A program made the position numbers and the translations under genes. Below the pieces are notes generated by a model. It did no database searches. It saw only the letters and a program-made list of their open reading frames with translations, and was not told the origin of the DNA. This document shows positions 9,171-20,135 of a stretch of DNA of 55,785 bases, piece after piece. Source of the DNA: Clostridia bacterium (GTDB lineage Bacteria; Bacillota; Clostridia; Lachnospirales; Anaerotignaceae); the NCBI GenBank assembly GCA_910575055.1, contig CAJTDC010000010.1, positions 45,937 through 101,721 on the forward strand, written 5' to 3'. Within the stretch, counting starts at the first letter, position 1. Every line of letters begins with the position of its first letter.

Positions 9171-12100
9171 TTACATATCATATCCACCGTAATAGTAAAT
9201 ATCTTCTTCTTCCTCTTCTTCTTTTTCTATCTCAATATCAATATTACGGTATCTTTGCATACCTGTACCCGCTGGTATCAATTTACCTATAATTACATTC
9301 TCTTTTAATCCAATCAATGGGTCAATTTTTCCTTTAATTGCTGCTTCTGTTAACACTCTTGTTGTTTCTTGGAAAGATGCTGCAGACAAGAAAGAGTCTG
9401 TTGCAAGTGATGCTTTTGTAATACCCAAAAGCACTCTATATCCTTTTGCTGGTTCTTTTCCTTCCTCTTCCATTTGTGCATTTCTATTTTCAAAAGCAAG
9501 CCAATCTACAAGGCTTCCCGGCAAAAATTCTGTATCGCCATTTTCTTCAATTTTTACACGTTTCAGCATCTGTCTAACAATAACTTCAATATGTTTATCA
9601 TTGATTTCAACACCTTGCAGGCGATACACTCTTTGTACTTCTTGTATCATATAATCCTGTACGCCTCTAATACCCTTTATTTTTAAAATATCGTGAGGGT
9701 TAACGCTACCTTCTGTGATTTCGTCACCAGCCTCTATAGTATCCCCATCGTACACTTTAATACGTGAACCATATGGTATCAAATAATCTTTTGTTTCTCC
9801 TGTATTTACATCTGTAATAATGACTTCTCTTTTCTTCTTTGTATCGCTAATAGTTACTTTTCCGCCAAATTCTGCAATAATTGCAAGTCCTTTCGGTTTT
9901 CTTGCTTCAAAAAGTTCTTCAACACGTGGAAGACCTTGTGTAATGTCATCTCCTGCAATACCGCCTGTATGGAATGTTCTCATTGTCAACTGTGTACCAG
10001 GTTCTCCTATAGACTGTGCTGCAATAATACCAACAGACTCACCTATTCTTACGAAACGGCCACTTGCCATATTTGCACCATAGCATTTTGAACAAATTCC
10101 TATTTCAGAACGACAAGTCAATACAGTTCTAATCAGAACTTTTTTGACACCTGCTTTTTCTACTCTTTCCGCTTGGTCAGGTGTTACCATAGTATCTTTT
10201 GGTACTAATATTTCTCCTGTTTCTGGGTGTACAATATCTAATATAGACCAACGTCCTCTAATTCTATCTTGCAAACTCTCAATAACTTCATTGCCGTCCA
10301 TAAATGCAGATACCCACAATCCTGGTGTGTTTTCTCCTTGGTCTTCACAGCACTGCCATTCTCTTATAATAATATCCTGTGAAACATCAACCAACCTTCT
10401 TGTCAAATATCCAGAGTCTGCTGTTCTCAATGCTGTATCTGTCAAACCTTTTCTTGCACCATGTGCAGAAATAAAGTATTCCAAAACAGAAAGTCCTTCA
10501 CGGAAATTTGACTTAATAGGCAATTCTATAATACCACCTGATGGATTTGCCATAAGTCCCCTCATACCTGCAAGCTGTTTAATCTGGCTATTAGAACCAC
10601 GGGCTCCAGAGTCTGCCATCATAAATATATTATTATATTTTCCTAAACCAGCAAGCAAGGCATCTGTTATTTTATCATTGGCAATATTCCACGCTTCTAT
10701 AACTTTGTTATGTCTTTCTTCATCTGTCATCAAACCACGTCTAAATTTTTTTGTAATATCTTCAACTTTGCCTTCTGCTTCTTCTAAATAGCTCTTTTTC
10801 TTTTCTGGTATTACCATATCTGATACAGAAACTGTCAATGCTGCTCTTGTTGAAAATTTATAACCTAACGCTTTTATTTGGTCTAACACAATCGCTGTTT
10901 GTGTAGAGCCACAACGACTAATACATCTATTGATTATTTTGCCTATATCTTTCTTTTTCACCAATGTATGAATTTCATATTGGAATTTTTCTTCTTCATT
11001 TGTTCTATCTACATATCCCAAATTTTGAGGAATTGCTTCATTAAATATAATACGTCCTACTGTCGTATCTACCATTCTCGACTCCTCTACACCATTAAAT
11101 TCCAATGTTCTTCTTACTCTAATTTTTGCGTGAAGTGTTATCACGTGGTTGTCATAAGCAAGTATTGCCTCTTTTTCATCTTTAAATGCTTTTCCTTCGC
11201 CCTTTTCGCCTTCTTTTTCTAATGTTAAATAATACATACCTAATATCATATCCTGAGAAGGTACCGTAACAGGACCACCATCAGATGGTTTGAGCAAGTT
11301 ATTAGGAGAAAGCAGCAAAAAGCGACATTCTGCTTGTGCTTCTACAGAAAGAGGCACGTGTACAGCCATTTGGTCACCATCAAAGTCTGCATTATATGCT
11401 GTACATACCAATGGGTGCAATTTAATTGCTCTACCCTCTACTAATACAGGCTCAAATGCTTGTATACCAAGTCTATGCAATGTTGGTGCTCTATTAAGCA
11501 TAACAGGGTGCTCTTTTATAACATCTTCGAGTATATCCCAAACCTCTGTTTGCATACGTTCTACCATTCTCTTAGCAGATTTGATATTATGTGCTAATCC
11601 ATCTTCTACTAACTTTTTCATAACAAATGGCTTAAATAATTCAATCGCCATTTCTTTTGGTAAACCACACTGATATATTTTTAATTCAGGACCTACTACA
11701 ATAACAGAACGTCCAGAATAGTCAACACGTTTTCCTAATAAATTCTGGCGGAAACGACCCTGTTTTCCTTTCAACATATCTGAAAGAGATTTTAATGGTC
11801 TATTTCCGGGACCTGTAACTGGTCTGCCTCGTCTTCCATTATCTATCAAAGCATCTACTGCTTCCTGTAACATTCTTTTTTCATTTCTTACTATAATATC
11901 TGGTGCACCTAAATCAAGCAGTCTTTTTAAACGGTTATTTCTATTGATTACTCTTCTATAAAGGTCATTCAAATCACTTGTTGCAAAACGACCACCGTCT
12001 AACTGCACCATAGGTCTAATTTCTGGAGGAATAACAGGAATGGCATCTAATATCATCCACTCTGGTTTATTATTAGAAAGTCTAAAAGACTCCAGCACTT

Positions 12101-12746
12101 CTAATCTTTTTATAATTCTAATTCTTTTTTGTCCTGTTGTATCTACAAGCTGCTTTTTCAATTCTTCTGCATCTTTTTCTAAGTCAATATCCATAAGAAG
12201 CTGTTTAATTGCTTCCGCTCCCATTGCTGCCTTAAAAGCATTGCCATATCTGTCATATGCTTCTCTAAAGTCTTTTTCTGTTAAGAGCTGTTTATATTGC
12301 AATTCTGTATCTCCTGGGTCTAATACCACATAAGATGCAAAATACAATACTTTTTCCAAAGCTCTTGGTGACATAGAAAGTATCAATCCCATACGAGAAG
12401 GTATTCCTTTAAAATACCATATATGAGATACTGGAGCAGCTAATTCAATGTGCCCCATTCTTTCTCTTCTTACTTTTGCCTTTGTGACTTCTACGCCACA
12501 TCTGTCACACACTACACCTTTATATCTTATTCTTTTATATTTTCCACAATGACATTCCCAGTCTTTTGTTGGCCCGAATATTCTTTCACAAAAAAGACCA
12601 TCTCTTTCTGGTTTTAATGTTCTATAATTAATGGTTTCTGGTTTTTTGACTTCCCCTCTTGACCATTCGTGTATTTTTTCAGGAGATGCTAAACCGATTT
12701 TGATAGAATCAAAAACGATACCTTGTTCTGCATTTTGTGCTGTCAT
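9171..12746 (-). CDS. rpoC: RNA polymerase beta' subunit
   Basis: Largest catalytic subunit of RNA polymerase. 1191 residues. The active-site motif NADFDGD is at about residues 451-457. The N-terminal zinc finger (CHCG, later CDRCG) is near 65-85 and the second zinc site ([13 protein letters not shown]) near 870-885. It ends in a short acidic/tyrosine-rich tail (EKEEEEEED then YYYGGYDM), echoing the acidic tail on rpoB. ATG at 12746 with AGGAG upstream, 19 bp after rpoB; same transcript. Confidence 0.99.
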   Translation of the reverse strand: MTAQNAEQGIVFDSIKIGLASPEKIHEWSRGEVKKPETINYRTLKPERDGLFCERIFGPTKDWECHCGKYKRIRYKGVVCDRCGVEVTKAKVRRERMGHIELAAPVSHIWYFKGIPSRMGLILSMSPRALEKVLYFASYVVLDPGDTELQYKQLLTEKDFREAYDRYGNAFKAAMGAEAIKQLLMDIDLEKDAEELKKQLVDTTGQKRIRIIKRLEVLESFRLSNNKPEWMILDAIPVIPPEIRPMVQLDGGRFATSDLNDLYRRVINRNNRLKRLLDLGAPDIIVRNEKRMLQEAVDALIDNGRRGRPVTGPGNRPLKSLSDMLKGKQGRFRQNLLGKRVDYSGRSVIVVGPELKIYQCGLPKEMAIELFKPFVMKKLVEDGLAHNIKSAKRMVERMQTEVWDILEDVIKEHPVMLNRAPTLHRLGIQAFEPVLVEGRAIKLHPLVCTAYNADFDGDQMAVHVPLSVEAQAECRFLLLSPNNLLKPSDGGPVTVPSQDMILGMYYLTLEKEGEKGEGKAFKDEKEAILAYDNHVITLHAKIRVRRTLEFNGVEESRMVDTTVGRIIFNEAIPQNLGYVDRTNEEEKFQYEIHTLVKKKDIGKIINRCISRCGSTQTAIVLDQIKALGYKFSTRAALTVSVSDMVIPEKKKSYLEEAEGKVEDITKKFRRGLMTDEERHNKVIEAWNIANDKITDALLAGLGKYNNIFMMADSGARGSNSQIKQLAGMRGLMANPSGGIIELPIKSNFREGLSVLEYFISAHGARKGLTDTALRTADSGYLTRRLVDVSQDIIIREWQCCEDQGENTPGLWVSAFMDGNEVIESLQDRIRGRWSILDIVHPETGEILVPKDTMVTPDQAERVEKAGVKKVLIRTVLTCRSEIGICSKCYGANMASGRFVRIGESVGIIAAQSIGEPGTQLTMRTFHTGGIAGDDITQGLPRVEELFEARKPKGLAIIAEFGGKVTISDTKKKREVIITDVNTGETKDYLIPYGSRIKVYDGDTIEAGDEITEGSVNPHDILKIKGIRGVQDYMIQEVQRVYRLQGVEINDKHIEVIVRQMLKRVKIEENGDTEFLPGSLVDWLAFENRNAQMEEEGKEPAKGYRVLLGITKASLATDSFLSAASFQETTRVLTEAAIKGKIDPLIGLKENVIIGKLIPAGTGMQRYRNIDIEIEKEEEEEEDIYYYGGYDM

Positions 12747-12765
12747 GAACTATCATGCTCCTTTC

Positions 12766-15700
12766 TTATTCCTCGTCTTCCTCATCTAAATCCATATCAT
12801 CTAAATCATCATCTAACATTGTGTCATCTATTAAATCATCATCTATATAAGCATCTAATAAATCGTCATCATCTGTTTCTGTATTCTCATCGTCATCATC
12901 ATCAAAAAGAAAATCAATTAAATTTTCTTCCTCTGTCATCGCTTCGTTTGATTGTCCCATATAAGAATTTTTACTGTCGTCATCATCTCTTTCATATCCA
13001 TCTATATTTACATTCAAATCATCTACATCATCAATAGACTCTTTGATTTCTACTTCTGTTTGGTCTTCTCTCAATACTCTAATATCCAATGCTAATGACT
13101 GTAATTCTTTTAAAAGCACTTTAAAAGACTCTGGTACACCTGGTTCTGGTATATTTTCTCCTTTTACGATTGCTTCATATGTCTTTACACGTCCTACAAT
13201 ATCGTCAGATTTTACTGTCAATATTTCTTGCAAAGTATATGCTGCACCATAAGCCTCCAGTGCCCAAACTTCCATTTCTCCAAATCTTTGACCACCAAAC
13301 TGTGCTTTTCCTCCTAACGGTTGCTGTGTTACAAGAGAATAAGGACCTGTGGAACGTGCGTGAATTTTATCGTCTACCAAGTGATGCAGTTTTAAATAGT
13401 GCATAAATCCTATTGTAACTCTATTATCAAACAATTCTCCTGTTCTACCATCACGAAGTTCTACTTTACCATCTCTACTAAGTTTTACGCCTTTCCATTC
13501 TTCTCTATGATCTCTATTGGCATAAAGCTCATCATAAATATCTCCTTGTAACAAGTCTTTCCATTTTTCAGAAAATTCTTCCCAGCTTGTATTTACATAG
13601 TCATTTGCCATTTCCAACGTATCCATAATACTAACTTCATCGGCACCATCAAATACAGGCGTTGCTACCTTCCAGCCCAACGCTTTTGCTGCAAGACTCA
13701 AGTGTGTTTCCAACACCTGACCGATATTCATACGAGAAGGAATACCTAAAGGATTTAACACAATATCCAAAGGTCTACCATTTGGCAAAAATGGCATATC
13801 CTCTACTGGCAATACTCTGGACACAACACCTTTATTACCGTGTCTACCTGCCATTTTATCGCCTACAGAAATCTTTCTTTTTTGTGCAATATACACTCTA
13901 ACTAATTGATTTACTCCAGGTCCTATATCGTCACCGTTTTCTCTTGTAAATATTTTAACATCTACAATAATACCTGTTTCACCGTGTGGTACTCTTAATG
14001 AAGTATCTCTTACTTCTCTTGCTTTTTCACCAAATATTGCTCTGAGCAGTCTTTCTTCTGCTGTGAGTTCTGTTTCTCCTTTTGGTGTTACTTTTCCAAC
14101 TAATATATCATTAGGACGAACTTCTGCACCTATACGCACAATACCTCTTGCGTCTAAATCTCTCAAAGCATCTTCTCCTACATTAGGAATATCTCTTGTA
14201 ATTTCTTCTGGTCCTAATTTCGTATCTCTTGCTTCAGACTCAAACTCATTTACGTGTACAGAAGTATATACGTCTTCTTGTACCAATTTTTCACTCAATA
14301 AAACAGCATCTTCATAATTATAGCCTTCCCATGTCATAAAGCCTATAAGTGGGTTCTTACCAAGTGCCAATTCTCCATTTGACGTTGAAGCACCATCTGC
14401 TATAATTTGTCCCTCTCTTACTCTATCCCCTTGATTAATAATAGGTCTTTGATTTAAACAGGTACTTTGATTACTTCTTTGATATTTAATCAAGCGATAA
14501 GTATCACGTTTTCCTTCATCTGTTTTTACAATAATTTCATTTGCTGCAACTTTTTCTGCTACACCAGAATGCTTTGCAATAATACAAATACCAGAGTCCT
14601 TTGCTGTTTTATACTCCATACCTGTTCCAACAATAGGAGAGTCTGTTACCAACAAAGGTACTGCCTGTCTTTGCATATTAGAACCCATTAATGCTCTATT
14701 TGCGTCATCATTTTCTAAAAATGGTATCAATGCTGTCGCTACAGAAACCATTTGTTTAGGCGAAACGTCCATCAAATGAATTTCTTTTCTATCTACTTCG
14801 ATAATTTCTTCTCTATGTCGTCCAGAAACCTTTCTATGCACAAAATGTCCTTGTTCATCTAAAGGTTCATTTGCTTGTGCTACATTGTAATTTTCTTCTT
14901 CATCTGCTGTAACATATACAAATTCATCTGTAACTCTTGGTTCTTCTCCCGTTTGGTCTACTTTTCTATAAGGTGCTTCTATAAAGCCATATTCATTAAT
15001 TCTTGCAAATGTTGCCAAAGAATTTATCAATCCAATATTAGGACCTTCAGGTGTTTCAATAGGGCACATTCTACCATAATGTGAATGGTGAACGTCACGC
15101 ACTTCAAATCCTGCTCTTTCTCTTGATAAACCTCCAGGACCTAATGCAGACAAACGACGTTTATGCGTTAATTCAGAAAGAGGATTATTTTGGTCCATAA
15201 ATTGTGATAACTGTGAGCTTCCAAAAAATTCTTTTATTGCTGCTGTAACAGGACGTACATTAATGAGTGCCTGAGGTGTTACTACTGCAATATCTTGTGT
15301 TGTCATTCTTTCTCTTACTACTCTTTCCATTCTGGAAAGTCCTATACGGAATTGATTTTGAAGCAATTCTCCTACAGAACGAATACGTCTATTTCCCAAA
15401 TGGTCAATATCATCTACATTACCATATCCATAGTCTAACTGCATTACATAGTTTATAGAAGCCATAATATCTTCTAATGTAATATGCTTTGGCAATAATT
15501 CGTGTATATTTTCTTTTATTGCTGCTTTGATTTCTTCTGTTGTATCATAGCTTTCTAATATTTTTATTAAAACAGGATAGTATACTTTTTCTTTAATGCC
15601 CAGTTCTGCACCTGTTAAATCAAACTCTGCTATATAATTATCTATATCTACTACCTGATTTGTTAATATTTTTATTTTTCTATCTTCCTGCTCTTCTGGT

Positions 15701-16695
15701 TCAATATAAATAAAAGGAACTCCTGTATTTTGTATTTCATCACAAAGTTCTAATGTCAATTTCATACCTGCTTCTGCAACAACTTCACCTGTCATAGTAT
15801 CTACAACAGTTTCTGCTAATTTTGCTCCTTTTATCCTGTTACGAAGTGCCAGTTTTTTATTAAATTTATAACGTCCTACTTTTGCTAAATCATATCTTTT
15901 GGCATCGAAAAACATTCCTCTAAGCAATGTTTCAGAACTTTCTACTGTGGGAGGTTCACCAGGACGCAGTTTTTTATAAAGTTCCACTAAACCTTCTTCA
16001 TAAGATTTTGAAACGTCCTTTTCTATAGTAGCCAATATTTTTGGTTCTTCTCCAAACAATTCTAATATTTCTGCATCACTACCAATTCCCAACGCTCTAA
16101 TCAACACAGTTACAGGTACTTTCCTAGTACGGTCTACTCTAACATAAAAAACATCATTAGAATCTGTTTCATATTCCAACCAAGCACCTCTATTTGGTAT
16201 TACAGTGGCAGAAAGCAATTTCTTTCCTAATTTATCAAAATCAGAAGCATAATAAATACCTGGAGAACGTACAAGCTGACTTACAATAACACGCTCTGCA
16301 CCATTGATGATAAATGTGCCTGTTTCTGTCATTAAAGGAAAATCTCCCATAAAAATCTCTTGCTCTTTAATTTCGTCTAATTCTTTGTTATACAATCTAG
16401 CTTTTACTTTCAGTGCTGCTGCATAAGTTGCATCTCTTTCTTTACATTCTTCAATGGAATATTTTGGTTCAGAATCTAAAGTAAAATCTGTTAGTTTTAA
16501 TTCTAAATTGCCGCTGAAATCCATAATAGGAGAAATATCCTCAAAAACTTCTTTCAAACCTTCTTTCAAAAACCAGTCATAGCTGTCTTTTTGAACTTCA
16601 ATTAAATTTGGCATTTCAAGAACTTCATTGATTCTTGAGTAACTCATTCTTACACTGTCACCCAAAGGAAGTGCGTGAATTCTGTTCTTTTCCAT
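12766..16695 (-). CDS. rpoB: RNA polymerase beta subunit with long acidic C-terminal tail
   Basis: Beta subunit of RNA polymerase, 1309 residues. The rifampicin-pocket region (about residues 490-525) reads [20 protein letters not shown] then [16 protein letters not shown], with wild-type Gln, Asp, His and Ser at the common resistance positions. After the normal end of the fold ([17 protein letters not shown]) the protein continues for about 90 residues that are mostly Asp/Glu, with runs of four and five Asp; the DNA there is rich in GAT codons. This makes it longer than typical Firmicute RpoB. ATG at 16695 follows GAGAGGTGAC. It does not directly follow rplL: about 10 kb of other genes intervene, so it has its own leader. 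Confidence 0.99.
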   Translation of the reverse strand: MEKNRIHALPLGDSVRMSYSRINEVLEMPNLIEVQKDSYDWFLKEGLKEVFEDISPIMDFSGNLELKLTDFTLDSEPKYSIEECKERDATYAAALKVKARLYNKELDEIKEQEIFMGDFPLMTETGTFIINGAERVIVSQLVRSPGIYYASDFDKLGKKLLSATVIPNRGAWLEYETDSNDVFYVRVDRTRKVPVTVLIRALGIGSDAEILELFGEEPKILATIEKDVSKSYEEGLVELYKKLRPGEPPTVESSETLLRGMFFDAKRYDLAKVGRYKFNKKLALRNRIKGAKLAETVVDTMTGEVVAEAGMKLTLELCDEIQNTGVPFIYIEPEEQEDRKIKILTNQVVDIDNYIAEFDLTGAELGIKEKVYYPVLIKILESYDTTEEIKAAIKENIHELLPKHITLEDIMASINYVMQLDYGYGNVDDIDHLGNRRIRSVGELLQNQFRIGLSRMERVVRERMTTQDIAVVTPQALINVRPVTAAIKEFFGSSQLSQFMDQNNPLSELTHKRRLSALGPGGLSRERAGFEVRDVHHSHYGRMCPIETPEGPNIGLINSLATFARINEYGFIEAPYRKVDQTGEEPRVTDEFVYVTADEEENYNVAQANEPLDEQGHFVHRKVSGRHREEIIEVDRKEIHLMDVSPKQMVSVATALIPFLENDDANRALMGSNMQRQAVPLLVTDSPIVGTGMEYKTAKDSGICIIAKHSGVAEKVAANEIIVKTDEGKRDTYRLIKYQRSNQSTCLNQRPIINQGDRVREGQIIADGASTSNGELALGKNPLIGFMTWEGYNYEDAVLLSEKLVQEDVYTSVHVNEFESEARDTKLGPEEITRDIPNVGEDALRDLDARGIVRIGAEVRPNDILVGKVTPKGETELTAEERLLRAIFGEKAREVRDTSLRVPHGETGIIVDVKIFTRENGDDIGPGVNQLVRVYIAQKRKISVGDKMAGRHGNKGVVSRVLPVEDMPFLPNGRPLDIVLNPLGIPSRMNIGQVLETHLSLAAKALGWKVATPVFDGADEVSIMDTLEMANDYVNTSWEEFSEKWKDLLQGDIYDELYANRDHREEWKGVKLSRDGKVELRDGRTGELFDNRVTIGFMHYLKLHHLVDDKIHARSTGPYSLVTQQPLGGKAQFGGQRFGEMEVWALEAYGAAYTLQEILTVKSDDIVGRVKTYEAIVKGENIPEPGVPESFKVLLKELQSLALDIRVLREDQTEVEIKESIDDVDDLNVNIDGYERDDDDSKNSYMGQSNEAMTEEENLIDFLFDDDDDENTETDDDDLLDAYIDDDLIDDTMLDDDLDDMDLDEEDEE

Positions 16696-16976
16696 CTATG
16701 TCACCTCTCGAAAATATTCATTACGCTGCGAAAATCAATTTTTTACACAAAAAATTTAGAACCAAACAAAGCTAGACCTTTGCTTGTACCACCTTCAACA
16801 GCAGTTATCACAAAAGTCTTTCTATGAAGATTCTAATTTTATAAAATTAGGGTGTTTCTGCATATTCACAAACCCCCTTGCGTAAAATTGCACAACACTT
16901 ACATACTCTATACTTCTTTTCGACAAGTTCTATAATAATATAACATGGATTTCCTACAAATTTTCATAAAAATTTG
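16696..16976 (-). promoter_or_regulatory. Long untranslated leader of rpoB
   Basis: No ORF is supported here. On the minus strand a possible promoter (TTGTAG, then TATTAT after 16 bp, near 16930-16960) would give a leader of over 200 nt. It contains a perfect 18-bp palindrome CTAATTTTATAAAATTAG at 16832-16849 and a hairpin CAAGCAAAG/CTTTGTTTG near 16763-16790, followed a few bases on by a T-run, which could act as an attenuator. Structure and function are unproven. Confidence 0.35.
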
Positions 16977-17005
16977 TTGAAATTTATTTGCTATTATGCT
17001 ATACT
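16977..17005 (+). promoter_or_regulatory. Promoter upstream of membrane-protein gene
   Basis: TTGAAA (16977-16982), 17 bp, TATACT (17000-17005) on the plus strand, divergent from rpoB. A 170-nt leader to the ATG at 17182 would follow. Confidence 0.55.
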
Positions 17006-17181
17006 ATTTTAAAGAAAGCATATTAGCGTTAACTTAGTCGATATAGCCAATATATTACCATATCATGGTCTTGTTGTCAAGGTCTTTTTTTTATGCTTCT
17101 CTTTATTTTAGTATTGTTATACTACAGTTTTTACAAACATCTTTAACAAATACCTACCTTTATAGAGGAAGTGTAATAATT

Positions 17182-17727
17182 ATGAAAAAGCTATTATCTG
17201 TATCCTTTATCATTCTTTTTCCATATTCTATTGTATTATTAATATATAGTCTGTTTCACACAACACTAATGAAATATCTCTTTCATAACAATATTTACAT
17301 AGGTATTTTTTATATTTGTATTTTTTGGCTTATCTCATTCATTAATGCTATTTTATTTTGTATCAAAAACATTACCTACAAAAAAAATGCACTCGAACTA
17401 GCAAAAATAAATATGACAATAAAACTAATTCAAATACCAGCTTATTTATTTCTTTTTATAATAGGTATTGCTTGTATGTTTACTATATTTACATTTGCAA
17501 TCTCTTTTATACTATTAGCTTTAGATTGTGCTTCTATATTTTTAAGTGGATTAATAGGAGTATCTGCTGTAAAACAAAACTATACAGATAGTATTTTATC
17601 AATAAAACAAGCAATTTTTTATAGTATATTACAATTCATTTTTTGTATTGATGTTATTTGTTCCGTTGTACTATTTAAAAAATCAAAAACAGCTAACACT
17701 TTAAAAAATACTTTTGAAAAACAATAA
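17182..17727 (+). CDS. Unknown polytopic membrane protein
   Basis: About 181 residues, not confidently assigned to a family. Four to five hydrophobic segments are visible: residues about 5-28, 38-60, 80-115 (FLFIIGIACMFTIFTFAISF) and 145-165, separated by short charged loops, with a basic C-terminal tail (FKKSKTANTLKNTFEKQ). The ATG at 17182 has GAGGAAG upstream; a longer in-frame reading from 17065 lacks a ribosome-binding site. It is followed after 46 bp by another small unknown gene in the same direction, so the two may be co-transcribed. Membrane location is clear, function is not. Confidence 0.7.
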   Translation: MKKLLSVSFIILFPYSIVLLIYSLFHTTLMKYLFHNNIYIGIFYICIFWLISFINAILFCIKNITYKKNALELAKINMTIKLIQIPAYLFLFIIGIACMFTIFTFAISFILLALDCASIFLSGLIGVSAVKQNYTDSILSIKQAIFYSILQFIFCIDVICSVVLFKKSKTANTLKNTFEKQ

Positions 17728-17773
17728 AATAATTTTATAGCATATAAAACTCAATATAACAAGAAGGTATTTT

Positions 17774-18187
17774 ATGGAAATTAAACGCATTTTTTTAACA
17801 AAACCTAATAGAAATAACGAATATTGTTCTTTTGAAAATCAACTTCAAACAAGAATTGTATTCAAAAACAACAAATTTAAAACGTTATTTGAAGCAAACA
17901 AAAAAAATATTATGGAAACAGTAGAAAGAGAAATTAAATATTATGTGAATTGCGACAATTTATGTAACGACAAAGAAAATATGTTTCCTAGACGCTGTAT
18001 ACTCACTGGCGAATGGTATCTTAGCGAAATAAATTTTGAATATATTGATTTTTTAAGTATTCGTACCGCTTTTATTGGTATTGATTTAGGATATAGAGAT
18101 GATTATTTAGGTTTGGAAGTTACTTTTTGTTATGATGAAAATTTAAAAACATTTTTATTAACTGATGTAAATAGTGAAAGTATTTAA
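17774..18187 (+). CDS. Hypothetical protein
   Basis: A 137-residue soluble protein I do not recognise. It has no signal peptide or membrane segment. N-terminal half is basic (IKRIFLTKPNRNNEY); the C-terminal half is acidic/aromatic (AFIGIDLGYRDDYLGLEV). AGAAGG lies before the ATG at 17774. It sits downstream of the membrane-protein gene and is closed by a hairpin at 18197-18219. Its small size, lone position and lack of known motif would fit many accessory functions. Confidence 0.6.
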   Translation: MEIKRIFLTKPNRNNEYCSFENQLQTRIVFKNNKFKTLFEANKKNIMETVEREIKYYVNCDNLCNDKENMFPRRCILTGEWYLSEINFEYIDFLSIRTAFIGIDLGYRDDYLGLEVTFCYDENLKTFLLTDVNSESI

Positions 18188-18191
18188 TAAT

Positions 18192-18228
18192 AAAAACAGT
18201 TGCTTATTTAAAGTAACTGCTTATTTTT
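18192..18228 (+). terminator. Terminator after hypothetical gene
   Basis: CAGTTGCTT / AAGTAACTG hairpin (one G-U pair) followed by TTATTTTTA. Confidence 0.6.
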
Positions 18229-18358
18229 ATTACTACATTGATAAAACAAACTGCAACATTTTTTTCCCATAGTCAACAATGCTCTACTATTTATGATTGA
18301 TTTGCTTTTCATTTTATGTTATATTTCTACTATATAAAACATAGAGGAATGATATTTT

Positions 18359-18955
18359 ATGGAAATTACAATACGTGCTGCAACACCACAAGATGCACAA
18401 GCATTACTTGACATTTATGCCCCTTATATCAAAAATACTGCTATTACATTTGAATATGAAATACCTTCTTTACAAGAATTTACAGACAGAATTACTCAAA
18501 CATTACAAAAATATCCTTATATTGTAGCAGAACTAGATAACACTATAATAGGATATGCTTATGCGGGTGCTTTTGGCAAAAGAGCGGCATACACTTGGAC
18601 AGCAGAAACCTCTATTTACATAGCACAAAATTTTAGGAAAATGGGCATAGGCAAAAAACTTTATGAAGCACTAGAAAAATTATTAAAAGCTCAAAACATT
18701 ATCAATATCATTGCTTGCGTTGCCTACACAGAACAACCAGACAAACATCTTAACAAAAACAGTTTACAGTTTCATAAACATATGGGTTATGAAATAGTTG
18801 GAAAATTAAATCAGTGCGGTTATAAATTTCATAAATGGTATGACATTATTCATTTTGAAAAATATATTGGCTCTCATATTGTGTCACCTTTTCCTTTAAA
18901 AAATTTTGATGATGTCAAATTTATGCTTTACAATCAAGGAGATAATAAATTATGA
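18359..18955 (+). CDS. GNAT N-acetyltransferase, phosphinothricin-acetyltransferase-like
   Basis: 198 residues, GNAT fold. It starts ITIRAATPQDAQALLDIYAPY and has the signature acetyl-CoA-binding loop NFRKMGIGKKLYEALEKLL (about residues 90-110). The strand AYTWTAETSIYI just before it and the later LQFHKHMGYEIVGKLNQCG with a conserved W resemble the Pat/Bar/YncA subfamily, whose characterised members acetylate amino-acid-like compounds such as phosphinothricin or methionine sulfoximine. Substrate here is unknown. ATG at 18359 follows GAGGAATG. It overlaps the next gene by 4 bp (ATGA), implying translational coupling. Confidence 0.85.
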   Translation: MEITIRAATPQDAQALLDIYAPYIKNTAITFEYEIPSLQEFTDRITQTLQKYPYIVAELDNTIIGYAYAGAFGKRAAYTWTAETSIYIAQNFRKMGIGKKLYEALEKLLKAQNIINIIACVAYTEQPDKHLNKNSLQFHKHMGYEIVGKLNQCGYKFHKWYDIIHFEKYIGSHIVSPFPLKNFDDVKFMLYNQGDNKL

Positions 18956-19404
18956 ATGAAATAGAAGCTATATACCAAAAAGCATTATATCCCTTATTTC
19001 AAAAACAATTTCGTATCATACATAACACTGATAATACTACTAATATTATATTAGACGGAGAACAAGAAGAATTTTATTTTACTCTTTATGGAAATAATTG
19101 TGTTTATTTATATTGGTGTAATGAATGTTTTATATTTGACTCTCATAGAAATAGTTTAGTGTCTTCTGATACATATGGAGAAATCGTATTTGAAGGCAAA
19201 ATTAATGTAGAAGAACTTCCTAAAATAATCATAGAACTTGTTTTACAATTAAAAGATTGTACTTTTTTAGGTAAAAAAGAAATAGTAAAAGAAAAAATTC
19301 CTTCTGGCTATGACAACATAAAAGATTACATCATTCAAGCTAAAAAAGCTAAAATTTCTCAAAAAACTTATCAATTAAATAACATTACAATTCAATATGA
19401 TTAG
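18952..19404 (+). CDS. Hypothetical protein coupled to the acetyltransferase gene
   Basis: 150 residues, no recognised domain. Predicted soluble, alpha/beta, rich in Asn, Tyr, Ile and Lys, with a Cys-containing aromatic stretch (CVYLYWCNECF) and a basic C terminus. AAGGAG in the end of the preceding gene acts as ribosome-binding site, and the start codon overlaps its stop. It is the last gene of the pair; after it lies an 80-bp imperfect inverted repeat. Function unknown. Confidence 0.6.
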   Translation: MNEIEAIYQKALYPLFQKQFRIIHNTDNTTNIILDGEQEEFYFTLYGNNCVYLYWCNECFIFDSHRNSLVSSDTYGEIVFEGKINVEELPKIIIELVLQLKDCTFLGKKEIVKEKIPSGYDNIKDYIIQAKKAKISQKTYQLNNITIQYD

Positions 19405-19413
19405 ACAATATAA

Positions 19414-19494
19414 AAGCAATTATTTTAAATGTTACTTTTTTCATTTAGCATAATATAAATATAAGCTAAATAGTAACATATAAAACGATTGCTT
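19414..19494. repeat. 80-bp imperfect inverted repeat
   Basis: AAGCAAT pairs with ATTGCTT, ATGTTACT with AGTAACAT and ATTTAGC with GCTAAAT, nested around a small AT-rich loop, between convergent genes. It could be a terminator-like RNA hairpin or the remains of a small palindromic element. Confidence 0.45.
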
Positions 19495-19533
19495 ATCACT
19501 AGTGCCTTTTACTGATTTTATATTGTACAAATT

Positions 19534-19914
19534 TCATTCTGTATCATTTTCTAAAACTGTATAATAACTTTGAATATTTATAGGCATTTCATTATATTGC
19601 ACTTCTTTCCACTCAATTACACCACGAATAGGTACTACTGTTAACTCAATGAAAGCACCTTCTTTTAATTCTCTTGATGTTCCAAATGTAATATTCTTTT
19701 TATTACCATTTTCACTATAAGCAGGCAAAGAATAAGAATAGCTCATTCCTCCATTGAAGTCAATTACTCCGCCACTTGAATTTATCTGTTCTATTTTACT
19801 ATTGTCAATTTGTACATAATAATAAGTATTGCCAATTCCTGAAAGTATCCACATACTAAAACAAATAAAACACATTATTATTGCTATTATTCCAATTAAT
19901 ATTTTTTTCTTCAT
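19534..19914 (-). CDS. YxeA-family (DUF1093) exported protein
   Basis: 126 residues. N-terminal signal anchor (KKKILIGIIAIIMCFICFSMWIL), then an extracytoplasmic domain with YYYVQID, MSYSYSLPAYSENGNKKNIT and EWKEVQYNEMP, matching the layout of YxeA/DUF1093 proteins of Firmicutes, which are small secreted or membrane-anchored proteins often placed under two-component control. ATG at 19914 follows TGGAGGATAG. Upstream lies an array of four 11-bp repeats (19997-20040) suitable for an OmpR-type response regulator, supporting regulated expression. No sensor kinase gene is nearby. Function of the family is unclear. Confidence 0.75.
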   Translation of the reverse strand: MKKKILIGIIAIIMCFICFSMWILSGIGNTYYYVQIDNSKIEQINSSGGVIDFNGGMSYSYSLPAYSENGNKKNITFGTSRELKEGAFIELTVVPIRGVIEWKEVQYNEMPINIQSYYTVLENDTE

Positions 19915-19996
19915 TTTCTATCCTCCACTATAAACTAATTTTATTTTAATTTCATATTCATTATAGAAAGCCTCCTATATTTATCATACTATCATT

Positions 19997-20040
19997 GCAA
20001 CATTACATTAACCTTATTACAATCTTACATTAACCTTACA
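19997..20040 (-). promoter_or_regulatory. Array of four 11-bp direct repeats upstream of yxeA-like gene
   Basis: On the minus strand four consecutive 11-bp units follow the pattern TGTAAGGTTAA, with units 1 and 3 sharing AAGGTTAA and units 1, 2 and 4 starting TGTAA. A period of one helical turn is typical of OmpR/PhoB-family operators. A possible -10 (TATGAT) lies just downstream. Confidence 0.55.
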
Positions 20041-20101
20041 TTTTGAAAAAACAGGACTTGTTTTATTTTATTTATAAAAATACTATTTTCTAACTAAAAA
20101 A

Positions 20102-20129
20102 AATCTATTCTTGTATACAAGAATAGATT
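20102..20129 (-). terminator. Terminator of the phzF operon
   Basis: Perfect palindrome of 28 bp, arms AATCTATTCTTGTA and TACAAGAATAGATT, followed on the minus strand by a T-run. It lies just past the stop codon of the 20136-20789 gene. Confidence 0.8.
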
Positions 20130-20135
20130 ACCACA

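Noticed and set aside
9474-16500. Plus-strand ORFs opposite rpoC and rpoB
   Set aside because: Shadows of strongly biased codons in the real genes; low-complexity Cys/Phe/Ser composition and no ribosome-binding sites.
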